64,000 nt of DNA from positions 310,001 to 374,000 of the forward strand of contig NZ_JBBYXI010000003.1 in NCBI RefSeq assembly GCF_039655745.1, read 5' to 3'. How positions within the stretch are numbered: the stretch's first letter is position 1; each line of letters opens with the position of its first letter. The DNA is from Hohaiivirga grylli. Lineage in GTDB: Bacteria > Pseudomonadota > Alphaproteobacteria > Rhizobiales > Beijerinckiaceae. The notes beneath the pieces were generated by a model. That model ran no database searches. It had not been told where the DNA came from and was given only the letters and a program-made list of their open reading frames with translations. Shown in pieces: positions 27,409 through 35,980 of the stretch. A program made the translations under genes and the position numbers.

Positions 27409-29562
27409 ATGTCCAGTTCGAGCCCATCCCGCGCCATCGCTGTCGATAAACTGACACCGATTGAAGCTCGGCTAGAATTCTCTGCACTGGCTGAAGAAAT
27501 CTCCGGGCATGATAAGCGATATTATGAAGACGATGCACCGACTGTCTCTGATGGTGAATATGATGCGTTACGTCTTCGTTATGAGGCTATTCGGGAAGCT
27601 TTTCCGGAACTGAAGTCTCAGGATACGCTTGCAAGTAAAGTTGGCTCTAAGGCTTCTGAGAAATTCGGGAAAATACAACACCGTGTTCCGATGTTATCAT
27701 TGGGTAATGGTTTTTCTGATGAAGATATTCAGGATTTCATTGAGCGTATCTGCCGTTTTCTCCAGCTTCCCGTTGATAAACCACCAGTTCTGACTGCCGA
27801 ACCCAAGATTGACGGACTGTCACTGAGCATTCGTTATGAGAATGGTGATCTGGTCTATGCCGCAACGCGTGGTGATGGAACGGAGGGAGAGGATGTCACG
27901 GCCAATGCACGGACGATCAGCCAGATACCAAAGAAACTTAAAGGCGATAATCTTCCGGCTGTTTGTGAAGTCCGAGGTGAAGTTTACATTTCGCATGCTG
28001 ATTTTGAGGAGATCAATCGGCGCCAGGAGGAACTTGGAAAGCCTCAGTTTGCAAATCCACGCAATGCTGCGGCCGGTAGTTTGCGCCAGTTGGATCCGTC
28101 AATAACGGCCTCTCGGCCATTACGCTTTTTTGCATATACCTGGGGTGAAATGAGCGCCATGCCGGCACAAACCCAGTACGATATGGTACATACGTTTGAA
28201 AGCTATGGGTTTACAATTAATCCTCTGACCGCTCGCTGTCATAGCGTTGAAGAACTATTGGCGCATTATCACCAGATTGAAACAAACCGTTCAAACCTCG
28301 GTTACGATATTGATGGTGTTGTCTATAAGGTTGATGATCTTGCTCTGCAGGAGCGGCTTGGTTTTATCGCCCGTTCTCCACGCTGGGCTTTAGCTCATAA
28401 ATTTCCAGCCCAAAAAGCCTTCACTGTTCTTGAAGGTATCGACATCAATGTCGGCAGAACAGGATCCTTAAATCCATTAGCCCGTTTGAGACCTGTAACG
28501 GTTGGTGGGGTTGTTGTGTCAAATGCAACACTTCACAATGAAGATTACATTATGGGCATCGGTGGCGATGGTCAGAAAATTCGCAATAGTGATGTTCGCA
28601 TTGGTGACACTATTGTGATCCAGAGGGCAGGTGATGTCATTCCGAAGGTGATTGATGTTGTCCTTGAAAAGCGCCCGGCAGATTCCAAACCTTATGAGTT
28701 TCCCAAAGTATGCCCTGCGTGTGGCAGTCATGCTGTGCGTGAATATAACGAACGCACTAAACGAGAGGATTCTGTTCGGCGTTGTACCGGTGGTCTGATT
28801 TGCCCGGCACAGGCGCGTGAACGTCTTATTCATTTTGTCAGCCGTCAGGGCTTTGATATTGAAGGGCTCGGCGGGCAACGCATTATTGAGCTGTATGATA
28901 TTGACCTGATCAAGACACCGGCTGATATCTTCACTCTTGAAGAGCGTAATGCGAATAATCTCAGTCGTCTTGAAAAGCGGGATGGCTGGGGGAAGCAGAG
29001 CGTGACAAATCTCTTTGCTTCTATTCGTGCGCGAAAGTCGTTGCCGATAAACCGTTTTATCTTTGCTTTGGGTATTCCGCATATCGGTGCAGGAAATGCA
29101 AAGCTGCTAGCACGGCATTTTGGGACCTTTGACGCACTAAAGGAGGCGGCCATTACAGCCGCAGATAAAACTTCAGAGGCCTACACCGATTTTATTTCTA
29201 TTGATGGTGTTGGCGTAGCTGTCGTCGATTCACTCGTTGAGTTTTTCAAAGAAGCGCATAATCGTGAGCTGTTGGAAAACCTGCTTGCTGAAGTCATACC
29301 AGAACCTCTTCAGGCCGGGAATGATGATACGCCAGTTTCTGGCAAGACGGTTGTCTTTACTGGTTCACTGGAACGTATGACACGTGATGAAGCTAAAGCT
29401 ATGGCTGAGCGTCTCGGTGCTAAAGTAGCGGGATCCGTTTCTAAGAAGACAGATATTGTTGTTGCTGGGCCCGGGGCAGGGTCAAAACTTGCCAAAGCTC
29501 AAGAGTTTGGGGTGCTGGTTCTGGATGAGGATGCCTGGCTTGCACTCGTCAGTGGGTATTGA
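27409..29562 (+). CDS. ligA: NAD-dependent DNA ligase
   Basis: A 717-residue ligase that seals nicks in replication and repair. The adenylation lysine is Lys133 in AEPKIDGLSL. The OB fold contains the VGRTGSLNPLARL-type segment. A four-cysteine zinc finger begins CPACGSHAV, and the HhH domain and C-terminal BRCT domain (VVFTGSLERMTRDEAK, LDEDAW) follow. The ATG has GAGGA upstream. It is separated from recN by 159 bp and overlaps the following azlC region. Confidence 0.97.
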   Translation: MSSSSPSRAIAVDKLTPIEARLEFSALAEEISGHDKRYYEDDAPTVSDGEYDALRLRYEAIREAFPELKSQDTLASKVGSKASEKFGKIQHRVPMLSLGNGFSDEDIQDFIERICRFLQLPVDKPPVLTAEPKIDGLSLSIRYENGDLVYAATRGDGTEGEDVTANARTISQIPKKLKGDNLPAVCEVRGEVYISHADFEEINRRQEELGKPQFANPRNAAAGSLRQLDPSITASRPLRFFAYTWGEMSAMPAQTQYDMVHTFESYGFTINPLTARCHSVEELLAHYHQIETNRSNLGYDIDGVVYKVDDLALQERLGFIARSPRWALAHKFPAQKAFTVLEGIDINVGRTGSLNPLARLRPVTVGGVVVSNATLHNEDYIMGIGGDGQKIRNSDVRIGDTIVIQRAGDVIPKVIDVVLEKRPADSKPYEFPKVCPACGSHAVREYNERTKREDSVRRCTGGLICPAQARERLIHFVSRQGFDIEGLGGQRIIELYDIDLIKTPADIFTLEERNANNLSRLEKRDGWGKQSVTNLFASIRARKSLPINRFIFALGIPHIGAGNAKLLARHFGTFDALKEAAITAADKTSEAYTDFISIDGVGVAVVDSLVEFFKEAHNRELLENLLAEVIPEPLQAGNDDTPVSGKTVVFTGSLERMTRDEAKAMAERLGAKVAGSVSKKTDIVVAGPGAGSKLAKAQEFGVLVLDEDAWLALVSGY

Positions 29563-29564
29563 TT

Positions 29565-30308
29565 GTGCATAGTATAATTGAAGATGAAGACAGTTTGGGG
29601 CAGACGAGATCATACCTGAAAGACGATATTATTCCGGCTTTCAGAGATATCTGGCCTTTGTCAGTTGCGATGATCCCGATTGCCATGCTGTTTGGTGCGC
29701 TGGCATCCGGCAAGGGGTTCTCGTTATTGGAAACCTTTCTGATGTCATTTCTGGTTTTTGCCGGAAGTTCACAATTTGCGGCTCTTGAGTTGTGGCAGCA
29801 GCCAATTCCCGTCCTGGCTATTCTATTTTCAACCTTGCTGATTAATGCCAGACATATGCTGATGGGGCTATCCATTGGGCCGAAACTTGTTATGAGCAAG
29901 CCTCTGCGCTGGATTGCCGTTTATTTTATGAGCGATGAAATCTGGGCTGTTGCAGAAAAACGTGCACAGAATCATCAGGTGACTGCCGCATATTGGTTTA
30001 CGCTGATTGCGATCTTTCCCACGACCTGGTTTAGCTTCTCAGTTATTGGGGCGCTGGTTGGACCCTTATTGGGGCCTCCTGAAAGAATTGGTGCTGACTT
30101 TGCTTTTACAGCTGTCTTTATTGCTCTTGTAACTGGCTTTGAACGCTCGCGTACGACATTAATGACCATTGCAGCTTCAGCGATTACAGCAGCCCTGAGC
30201 TATTATTTTCTAGGCTCACCGTGGCATATCATGATTGGTGCCTTCTGCGGTATTATTGTTGCCTACCTCTTTGCCGATACAGGGGAGGGTGAAAATGTGG
30301 CAGCTTGA
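29565..30308 (+). CDS. azlC: AzlC-family branched-chain amino acid exporter, large subunit
   Basis: A 247-residue inner-membrane protein with about seven helices. The conserved AzlC segment FGALASGKGFSLLETF followed by MSFLVFAGSSQFAALELW is present, as is INARHMLMGLSIGP. AzlCD pairs export branched-chain amino acids or analogues in characterised cases. The start is uncertain: a GTG at 29565, two bases after the ligA stop, is preferred over a TTG inside ligA. It overlaps azlD by 14 bp. Confidence 0.88.
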   Translation: MHSIIEDEDSLGQTRSYLKDDIIPAFRDIWPLSVAMIPIAMLFGALASGKGFSLLETFLMSFLVFAGSSQFAALELWQQPIPVLAILFSTLLINARHMLMGLSIGPKLVMSKPLRWIAVYFMSDEIWAVAEKRAQNHQVTAAYWFTLIAIFPTTWFSFSVIGALVGPLLGPPERIGADFAFTAVFIALVTGFERSRTTLMTIAASAITAALSYYFLGSPWHIMIGAFCGIIVAYLFADTGEGENVAA

Positions 30309-30600
30309 TTCAACGACTCTTCTGGTCATCATAGGGATGACGATTGTCACCTATGGAACGCGGCTGTCTGGCCTGCTGCTTGCTGGTCATTTGAAGCTGA
30401 GCCGCAGGGGACGGACGGCTTTGAATGCGATACCAGCTGCCGTACTCGTGTCTGTTATAGCCCCAACCGCTCTGGCAACAGGCTGGGCGGAAACGCTGGC
30501 TGCAATTGTCACAATATTTGCAGCCTTACGTTTACCCGTACTTGCAACGATTGGTATTGGCGTTGCCTCTGTTGTCGTTTTCAGGATGTTGCTGGGGTAA
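30295..30600 (+). CDS. azlD: AzlD-family branched-chain amino acid exporter, small subunit
   Basis: A 101-residue membrane protein with three to four helices, beginning MWQLDSTTLLVIIGMTIVTYGTR. The TYxxR motif and the RRGRTALNAIPAAVLVSV region are typical of AzlD. The ATG at 30295 has GGAGGGTG directly upstream and lies inside the end of azlC, so translation is probably coupled. The stop codon is part of a hairpin shared with convergent pepP. Confidence 0.88.
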   Translation: MWQLDSTTLLVIIGMTIVTYGTRLSGLLLAGHLKLSRRGRTALNAIPAAVLVSVIAPTALATGWAETLAAIVTIFAALRLPVLATIGIGVASVVVFRMLLG

Positions 30601-30622
30601 CGGCTTAAATATCAGCCGTTAC
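30597..30622. terminator. Bidirectional hairpin spanning both stop codons of azlD and pepP
   Basis: GTAACGGCT (30597-30605) pairs perfectly with AGCCGTTAC (30614-30622) across an 8-nt A+T loop. The stem contains the azlD TAA and the complement of the pepP TAA, only four bases apart. The T tract is weak on both strands, so termination efficiency is unclear. Confidence 0.6.
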
Positions 30623-32440
30623 TTCTTCCAGCCATGCCCGAGTTTCTTTCTCAAGCTCTGGACCGACAATTTCACGGACGCGGTCATGATAGCCGTTAAG
30701 CCATGCTTTTTCTTGCTCTGTGAGTAGAGAGGCCTCTACGAGGGCAAGATCAATCGGTGCGAAGCTCAATGTTTCAAAACCAAGCATTGGCCGTTCTGCT
30801 CCCGTAATTGTACGTTCTTCAACCAGAATAAGATTTTCAATCCGAATGCCGAAGGCATCAACCTTGTAATAGCCCGGCTCGTTTGACAGAATCATGCCGG
30901 CCTCAAGAGGTGTTGTTCCGGTTTTTGCCAGGCGCTGCGGGCCTTCATGGACAGAAAGATAGCTGCCAATGCCATGCCCGGTTCCGTGATCAAAGTCTAA
31001 GCCTGCCTCCCATAGAGGCTGGCGGGCAAGCATATCAATCTGTGCGCCGCTGGTGCCTGCTGGAAAAACCGCACACGCAATAGCAATATGACCTTTGAGA
31101 ACGCGGGTATACCTGTCTTTCATCTCGGCTGTGGGTTTGCCAATGATGAGTGTGCGCGTGATGTCCGTTGTGCCATCTTCATATTGAGCACCAGAATCTA
31201 CGAGATAAATTTCATTCATCCGCAATGGCTGGTCGCTTTCAGAGCTCACCCGATAATGGGGGAGGGCGGCATGAGCACCTGCGCCTGCGATTGTCGTGAA
31301 TGAGACATCTTTCAGGCAGCCTGTGTCCCTGCGAAAGCTTTCCAGAGCATTGATAGTGTCAATCTCCGTCAGGTTGCCGGACGGTGCTGTTGTGCTTAGC
31401 CAGTGAAGAAAACGGGTAAGGGCAACACCATCACGTTTATGGGCGGCTCTGGAACCTGCAATTTCTGTGGTATTTTTAATTGCCTTCATCAGGGTAACGG
31501 GGTCTGAACTAACATCTGCAATGCCACCAGCAGCCTCAAGGCGTTGAGATAAGGCAATGGCACCTGTTGCAGCATCAATCCGGACAAGTGCATTGTGTTG
31601 CCCTAACTGATCTATTGCCTTTAGCAGCGCATCTGGCTCTGAAATGGAAGCAAGAGCTGAAAGTTCCTGATGGACCTCTTTGCTAATTTTAGACGAGGAA
31701 ATGAATAATTGAGCCTTACCACTTGCCGGAATGAACGCATAACCAAGGCTGAGCGGGGTGTGAGGGACATCTCCCCCACGAATATTGAATGTCCAGGCAA
31801 GATTATGTGGGTCTGATATAATCAGGCAATCAAGTTTGGCTTCTGTCAGATAGGCCTGAATTCTTGTGAGTTTATCAGAGGCGCTTTCTCCAGCATAAAT
31901 CATCGGGTGAATTGTAACTGGTGTATTTGGGGCGGCCGGTCTGTCATCCCAGATTTGATCAACTGGGTTACTCGTCAGAGTTACGAGTCTGCCTCCAGCC
32001 TTCTTTACAGCCGCCTCTAAGCGCTTGGAGGCATCTTTTGTCAGCAGCCACGGATCATATGCAAATGTTTTACCAGCAGTGAGATTGGCAGATATCCATT
32101 GTTCTGCCGTCATTTCTGCAAGCTGAATAACCGTGATTACTGACTGGTCAACCTGCTGGGCTGCCTGAATAGTATAACGCCCGTCAACGATGATTGCAGC
32201 CTTATCATCCAGAATAACGGCATTTCCAGCCGAACCTGTAAATCCTGTTAGCCAGGAAAGTCTTTCGCAGTTTTTAGGGACATACTCCGACTGATGTTCG
32301 TCAGAACGCGGAATAATGACACCATCAACTCCATTTTGTTTAAGCCACTCACGCAAGGCCTCAATGCGTAAAGCGCTTTTTGAGGAATCAGACGATGAAG
32401 AAAATGACTGAAAATGAGCAGCAGGAAATTGAGATGACAT
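30605..32440 (-). CDS. pepP: Xaa-Pro aminopeptidase, M24 family
   Basis: A 611-residue cytoplasmic metallopeptidase that removes N-terminal residues preceding proline. It has two creatinase-like N-terminal domains (LTGFTGSAGNAVIL; IISDPHNLAWTFNIRG) and a C-terminal pita-bread catalytic domain. The metal ligands lie in YLVDSGAQYEDGTTDITRT, HGTGHGIGSYLSVHEGP, SNEPGYY and GIRIENL. The extra C-terminal M24_C region is present, as in the long eukaryote-like form. It faces the unusual A+T-rich gap at its 5' side and converges with azlD. Confidence 0.94.
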   Translation of the reverse strand: MSSQFPAAHFQSFSSSSDSSKSALRIEALREWLKQNGVDGVIIPRSDEHQSEYVPKNCERLSWLTGFTGSAGNAVILDDKAAIIVDGRYTIQAAQQVDQSVITVIQLAEMTAEQWISANLTAGKTFAYDPWLLTKDASKRLEAAVKKAGGRLVTLTSNPVDQIWDDRPAAPNTPVTIHPMIYAGESASDKLTRIQAYLTEAKLDCLIISDPHNLAWTFNIRGGDVPHTPLSLGYAFIPASGKAQLFISSSKISKEVHQELSALASISEPDALLKAIDQLGQHNALVRIDAATGAIALSQRLEAAGGIADVSSDPVTLMKAIKNTTEIAGSRAAHKRDGVALTRFLHWLSTTAPSGNLTEIDTINALESFRRDTGCLKDVSFTTIAGAGAHAALPHYRVSSESDQPLRMNEIYLVDSGAQYEDGTTDITRTLIIGKPTAEMKDRYTRVLKGHIAIACAVFPAGTSGAQIDMLARQPLWEAGLDFDHGTGHGIGSYLSVHEGPQRLAKTGTTPLEAGMILSNEPGYYKVDAFGIRIENLILVEERTITGAERPMLGFETLSFAPIDLALVEASLLTEQEKAWLNGYHDRVREIVGPELEKETRAWLEEVTADI

Positions 32441-33022
32441 TGCAAGGCCTTGTTTCTTTAAGGAATGCGAGGGTTCAATATAAATTCACGGGAATGTTAT
32501 AGACTTTATAAATTAAGATTTCCCTCAAAATAAATTGGAAGGGCAAGTTTTCATTTTGCAGAAGGCATCTAAAAAAATAATATTCACATGTAAAATATGG
32601 AGAATTTACGGGCGTGTTTATTTTATTTAAAATTTTTTTCTCATCTATAAATTGAAAAAATTAAAGTATATCTTATAATATGAAATTAAAATCATGGTAA
32701 TTTTAAATATAGTTTCTTTTTTTTCTGCGTCATAGTTAAGTCATATTTTAAAAATATACATATAGTTATACACAGGGGGCAAAAAACAAAATTTGATTTT
32801 ATAAATAATAACTTGATTTAAGTTTGTTTGTGGAAAAAAATATTGTTATGCACTGAGCGCATTCATATCATGACGAATTTGATATAGCTCAAATACAACT
32901 AAAGATGTATATGTTGTGTACATAACAAGATAATAAAAAAAGAGAGTAGAAAAAGTTTCCGAGATTCGCGGGTAATAAAAAACAAGCCAGCGGGAACTCA
33001 GAACACTAAGACGACGCTAAGG

Positions 33023-33114
33023 ACCCGTGGGGGGAGCTTGGTAAAAGGTGAAGACCCGTGGGGGAACTAAACCCGTGGGGGTGTGTTATAAAAAGTTATA
33101 AAAGCCCGTGGGGG
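33023..33114 (+). repeat. Four copies of CCCGTGGGGG
   Basis: Copies lie at 33024-33033, 33055-33064, 33072-33081 and 33105-33114. Three are preceded by A and one by G. Start-to-start distances are 31, 17 and 33 bp. All four have the same orientation. The motif is a G+C-rich island in A+T-rich surroundings. Iteron-like protein-binding sites or functional boxes of an untranslated RNA are both possible. Confidence 0.8.
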
Positions 33115-33155
33115 ATATAATAATACATATAAAGCCCAAAAAAGGGGCACCTTGT

Positions 33156-33181
33156 AAAGTCGCCGAGTAGGCGGCTTTTTG
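33156..33181 (+). terminator. Intrinsic terminator without an upstream plus-strand gene
   Basis: AAAGTCGCC-GAGTA-GGCGGCTTT followed by further T forms a 9-bp stem (one G-T pair) and a T run on the plus strand. The nearest plus-strand gene upstream, azlD, ends 2.5 kb away, so an unannotated plus transcript is implied. On the minus strand it could also end the small gene at 33220-33465, although the T run there is weak. Confidence 0.6.
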
Positions 33182-33219
33182 TATTTCTGGCGTTATTTTT
33201 GAAATGAACTCTTGTTCGA

Positions 33220-33465
33220 CTAACGCCTCTGGAATTGAGGGCTTGGCACAGGGGCCTGCTGAAAAAACTGATTTCGCTGAATGTTCTGTTGCAGCTGATT
33301 GTTTTCAAATTGGTTTTGCTGGCGAAACTGCATGTTTTGCTGTTTCTGTCCAATGGAGCGGTTTAATTGTTGGTATTGCTGCTCCTGTCGACCTTCATAT
33401 TGTGCATGAGCCGTTGTGGTCACGGCCAGCATGCTTATCCAAACGATGGAAGATATGACACGCAT
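33220..33465 (-). CDS. Small secreted Gln/Asn-rich protein of unknown function
   Basis: An 81-residue predicted protein. Residues 1-22 are a typical signal peptide with cleavage after AHA. The mature part of about 59 residues is about 40 percent Gln, with many Asn, Arg and Phe and almost no aliphatic residues (QQYQQLNRSIGQKQQ, FRQQNQFENNQLQQN). It looks like an extended or coiled, possibly aggregation-prone, periplasmic or secreted peptide. I do not recognise a family. The signal peptide followed by consistent low-complexity content supports a real gene. No strong ribosome-binding site was seen beyond GGAGACAG before the ATG. Confidence 0.55.
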   Translation of the reverse strand: MRVISSIVWISMLAVTTTAHAQYEGRQEQQYQQLNRSIGQKQQNMQFRQQNQFENNQLQQNIQRNQFFQQAPVPSPQFQRR

Positions 33466-33601
33466 GGCTGTCTCCTCTTATTTCTGACCTACTGAATAAA
33501 TATAACGCTGTTTCTCTGGCATGTGTGAAAAAATCGGGAGAATAGCGTTGAAACGTGCGAAAACACATCTTTTTGTCTCGACCTTATACGCATTTTGATT
33601 C

Positions 33602-35980
33602 ATGTTCTCTTTTATGAATAAGAATGACTCTTCTCCTTTCTCTGATGATTTTGGATTACCTGCAGCGAAACACAATTCGCTGTCAGCACGTGCGCGTGCG
33701 TCTGTCTCTGTTCAGGGGTATCTAACGGATCTTAATGAAGAGCAGCGTCGGGCCGTTGAAACATTGGATGGGCCCGTTCTTGTTCTGGCAGGTGCCGGAA
33801 CCGGTAAAACACGCGTTCTGACAACCCGCATTGCTCATGTTATTGCGTCAGGAAAAGCAAGGCCATTCGAGATTTTGTCTGTGACATTTACCAATAAGGC
33901 TGCACGTGAAATGAAAGAGCGTGTTGCGGGCCTTATTGGGCCTGTCGCAGAGGGAATGCAGTGGCTTGGAACATTTCACGCGATCGGGACAAAAATACTG
34001 CGCCGTCATGCTGAGCTTGTTGGGTTACGTTCTGATTTTACAATCCTTGGTGTTGATGATCAGTTGCGCCTGATGAAGCAGGTTATTGAGGCTGAGCGTA
34101 TTGATGAGAAACGGTGGCCAGCCCGTCAGCTGGCAAGCATTATTGATTCTTGGAAAAACCGCGGTCTGACACCTGCTCAGGTTCCTCCGGGTGAAGCTGG
34201 GATATTTGCACAAGGCAAGGGTGCAAAGCTCTATGAGGCTTATCAGGAGCGGCTGAAGACACTGAATGCTGCAGATTTTGGTGATCTGCTACTGGAATGT
34301 CTGCGCCTCTGGCGTGAAAACCCCGATGTTCTCGCACAGTATCAGGAGCGTTTTCGTTATATTCTGGTTGATGAGTATCAGGATACAAACGTTGCCCAGT
34401 ATCTTTGGCTGAGACTTCTGGCGCAGACGCGGAAGAATATTTGTTGTGTTGGTGATGATGACCAGTCCATTTATGGTTGGCGTGGCGCTGAAGTTGATAA
34501 TATTCTTCGGTTTGAGCATGACTTTCCCGGTGCAACCGTTGTTCGCCTTGAGCGGAATTACCGCTCGACAGGTTATATTCTGTCGGCTGCCTCTCACCTG
34601 ATTGCGCAAAACCAGAGCCGTCTGGGCAAGACTTTGCGGACGGAAGAGGAAGATGGTGAGAAAGTCACCTTAACTGGTGCGTGGGATTCTGAAGAAGAAG
34701 CCAGATTAATCGGTGAGGAAATTGAGGTTCTGCAGAACCGTAAACATGCTCTGTCAGAAATTGCCGTACTCGTACGCGTCTCAGCACAGATGCGTGAGAT
34801 AGAAGACCGGCTTGTGACACTTGGTGTGCCATATCGTGTGATTGGCGGCCCCCGGTTCTATGAGCGTGCAGAAATCCGCGATGCGCTTGCCTATCTGCGC
34901 TGCACAAATTCGTTCTACGATGATCTGGCCTTTGAGCGTATTGTTAATGTTCCTAAGCGCGGTCTTGGGGATGCAACGATCCAGATGCTGCATAACTATG
35001 CGCGTAGTACGGGTGTGCCGTTGATGGAAGCGGCCCGGCAGATGATTGAGACAGATGAACTGCGGCCAAAGCCAAGGCAGTCATTGCGTGACCTTCTGAC
35101 ATCATTCTCACGCTGGGCGAAAATGGCAGAGACGATGCCGCAGTCTGAAGTTGCTCAAACCGTTCTTGAAGAATCCGGCTATACTGAGATGTGGCAGAAA
35201 GAACGTACTGCCGATGCGGCAGGCCGTTTGGAGAACCTGAAAGAATTCGTTCGCTCCATGGAAGAGTTTCCGGACATGCAAAGTTTTCTTGAGCATGTCT
35301 CGCTTGTAATGGAAGCGAATGAAGGAGAAGGCGAGGACCGCGTTAGCCTGATGACGCTTCATGCGGCCAAGGGACTTGAGTTTGATACGGTTTTCTTGCC
35401 TGGCTGGGAAGAAGGATTATTCCCGAACCAGCGAGCGCTGGACGAGAGTGGGCGTGCAGGTCTTGAAGAAGAGCGTCGGCTTGCTCACGTTGGACTGACA
35501 CGAGCAAAGCGTCGGGCCAAGATTTATTTTGCCTCTAACCGACGCATTCACGGGTTATGGAATTCAACAGTACCAAGCCGCTTTATTGATGAACTTCCAG
35601 AGGGATCTGTTGAGGTTCTGGATGCGCCAGCGCATTATTCGCATCAGTCGCGTTTTGATAATGCCCCGGCTTTCTCATCATCATACGGGACACCCGGGTG
35701 GCAGAGGGCGCAGGCCTATAACAACAAAAAGAGTGATAATCACCAGAGCTACCGTTCTCAGAACAGTAGCACTGGACGTGGGGCCCCAATTATCGAAGGT
35801 AAGGTTATTGCCCGCTCTGATAATAGTGGTGATGCTTCATTCGCCATTGGAGAGCGCACTTTCCATATGAAGTTTGGCCCGGGAACCGTTGCGGGAGTCG
35901 ATGGAAATAAAATCACCGTCGATTTTGACAAGGCAGGTCGCAAAATGGTGCTCGAAAGCTTTCTTCAAAAGAATGCCTGA
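33602..35980 (+). CDS. UvrD/PcrA-type 3'-5' DNA helicase
   Basis: A 792-residue superfamily 1A helicase. Walker A is AGAGTGKTRVL at about residues 63-73, motif II is VDEYQDTN, motif III is GDDDQSIYGWRGA, and LERNYRSTGYIL, SLMTLHAAKGLEFDTVFLPGWEEG and VGLTRAKR follow. The last 50 residues form a Tudor-like C-terminal domain (HMKFGPGTVAGVDGNKITVDFD), favouring PcrA/UvrD over Rep. It unwinds DNA in nucleotide excision and mismatch repair and at stalled transcription or replication. Residues 10-45 form a low-complexity N-terminal tail. The start may be the ATG at 33602 or 33614. Its stop abuts the stop of the convergent permease gene. Confidence 0.94.
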   Translation: MFSFMNKNDSSPFSDDFGLPAAKHNSLSARARASVSVQGYLTDLNEEQRRAVETLDGPVLVLAGAGTGKTRVLTTRIAHVIASGKARPFEILSVTFTNKAAREMKERVAGLIGPVAEGMQWLGTFHAIGTKILRRHAELVGLRSDFTILGVDDQLRLMKQVIEAERIDEKRWPARQLASIIDSWKNRGLTPAQVPPGEAGIFAQGKGAKLYEAYQERLKTLNAADFGDLLLECLRLWRENPDVLAQYQERFRYILVDEYQDTNVAQYLWLRLLAQTRKNICCVGDDDQSIYGWRGAEVDNILRFEHDFPGATVVRLERNYRSTGYILSAASHLIAQNQSRLGKTLRTEEEDGEKVTLTGAWDSEEEARLIGEEIEVLQNRKHALSEIAVLVRVSAQMREIEDRLVTLGVPYRVIGGPRFYERAEIRDALAYLRCTNSFYDDLAFERIVNVPKRGLGDATIQMLHNYARSTGVPLMEAARQMIETDELRPKPRQSLRDLLTSFSRWAKMAETMPQSEVAQTVLEESGYTEMWQKERTADAAGRLENLKEFVRSMEEFPDMQSFLEHVSLVMEANEGEGEDRVSLMTLHAAKGLEFDTVFLPGWEEGLFPNQRALDESGRAGLEEERRLAHVGLTRAKRRAKIYFASNRRIHGLWNSTVPSRFIDELPEGSVEVLDAPAHYSHQSRFDNAPAFSSSYGTPGWQRAQAYNNKKSDNHQSYRSQNSSTGRGAPIIEGKVIARSDNSGDASFAIGERTFHMKFGPGTVAGVDGNKITVDFDKAGRKMVLESFLQKNA

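Larger units (their letters stand above)
32441..33219. other. 779-bp gene-free region: A+T-rich left part with DnaA-like boxes, repeat array on the right
   Basis: No convincing coding sequence. About 32500-32960 is strongly A+T-rich with long A and T runs. Within it, TTATACACA (32766-32774) equals the consensus DnaA box. TTTTCCACA (minus strand, 32829-32837) also fits TTWTNCACA, and TTATGCACT (32846-32854) differs at one position. TTATGTACA (minus strand, 32917-32925) also differs at one. To the right, 33023-33114 holds four copies of CCCGTGGGGG, followed by a terminator-like hairpin at 33156-33181. It could be a replication-origin-like or DnaA-controlled element, or the gene of a small RNA; see findings. 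Confidence 0.6.

Noticed and set aside
32441..33219. Claim that this is the chromosomal origin
   Set aside because: Box cluster and A+T content fit, but there is no strand switch in gene orientation and no known origin marker gene nearby. Kept only as a candidate finding.
33096..33353. 85-codon minus frame running through two of the G-rich repeats
   Set aside because: It overlaps the better supported secreted Gln/Asn-rich frame and has no ribosome-binding site or homology.
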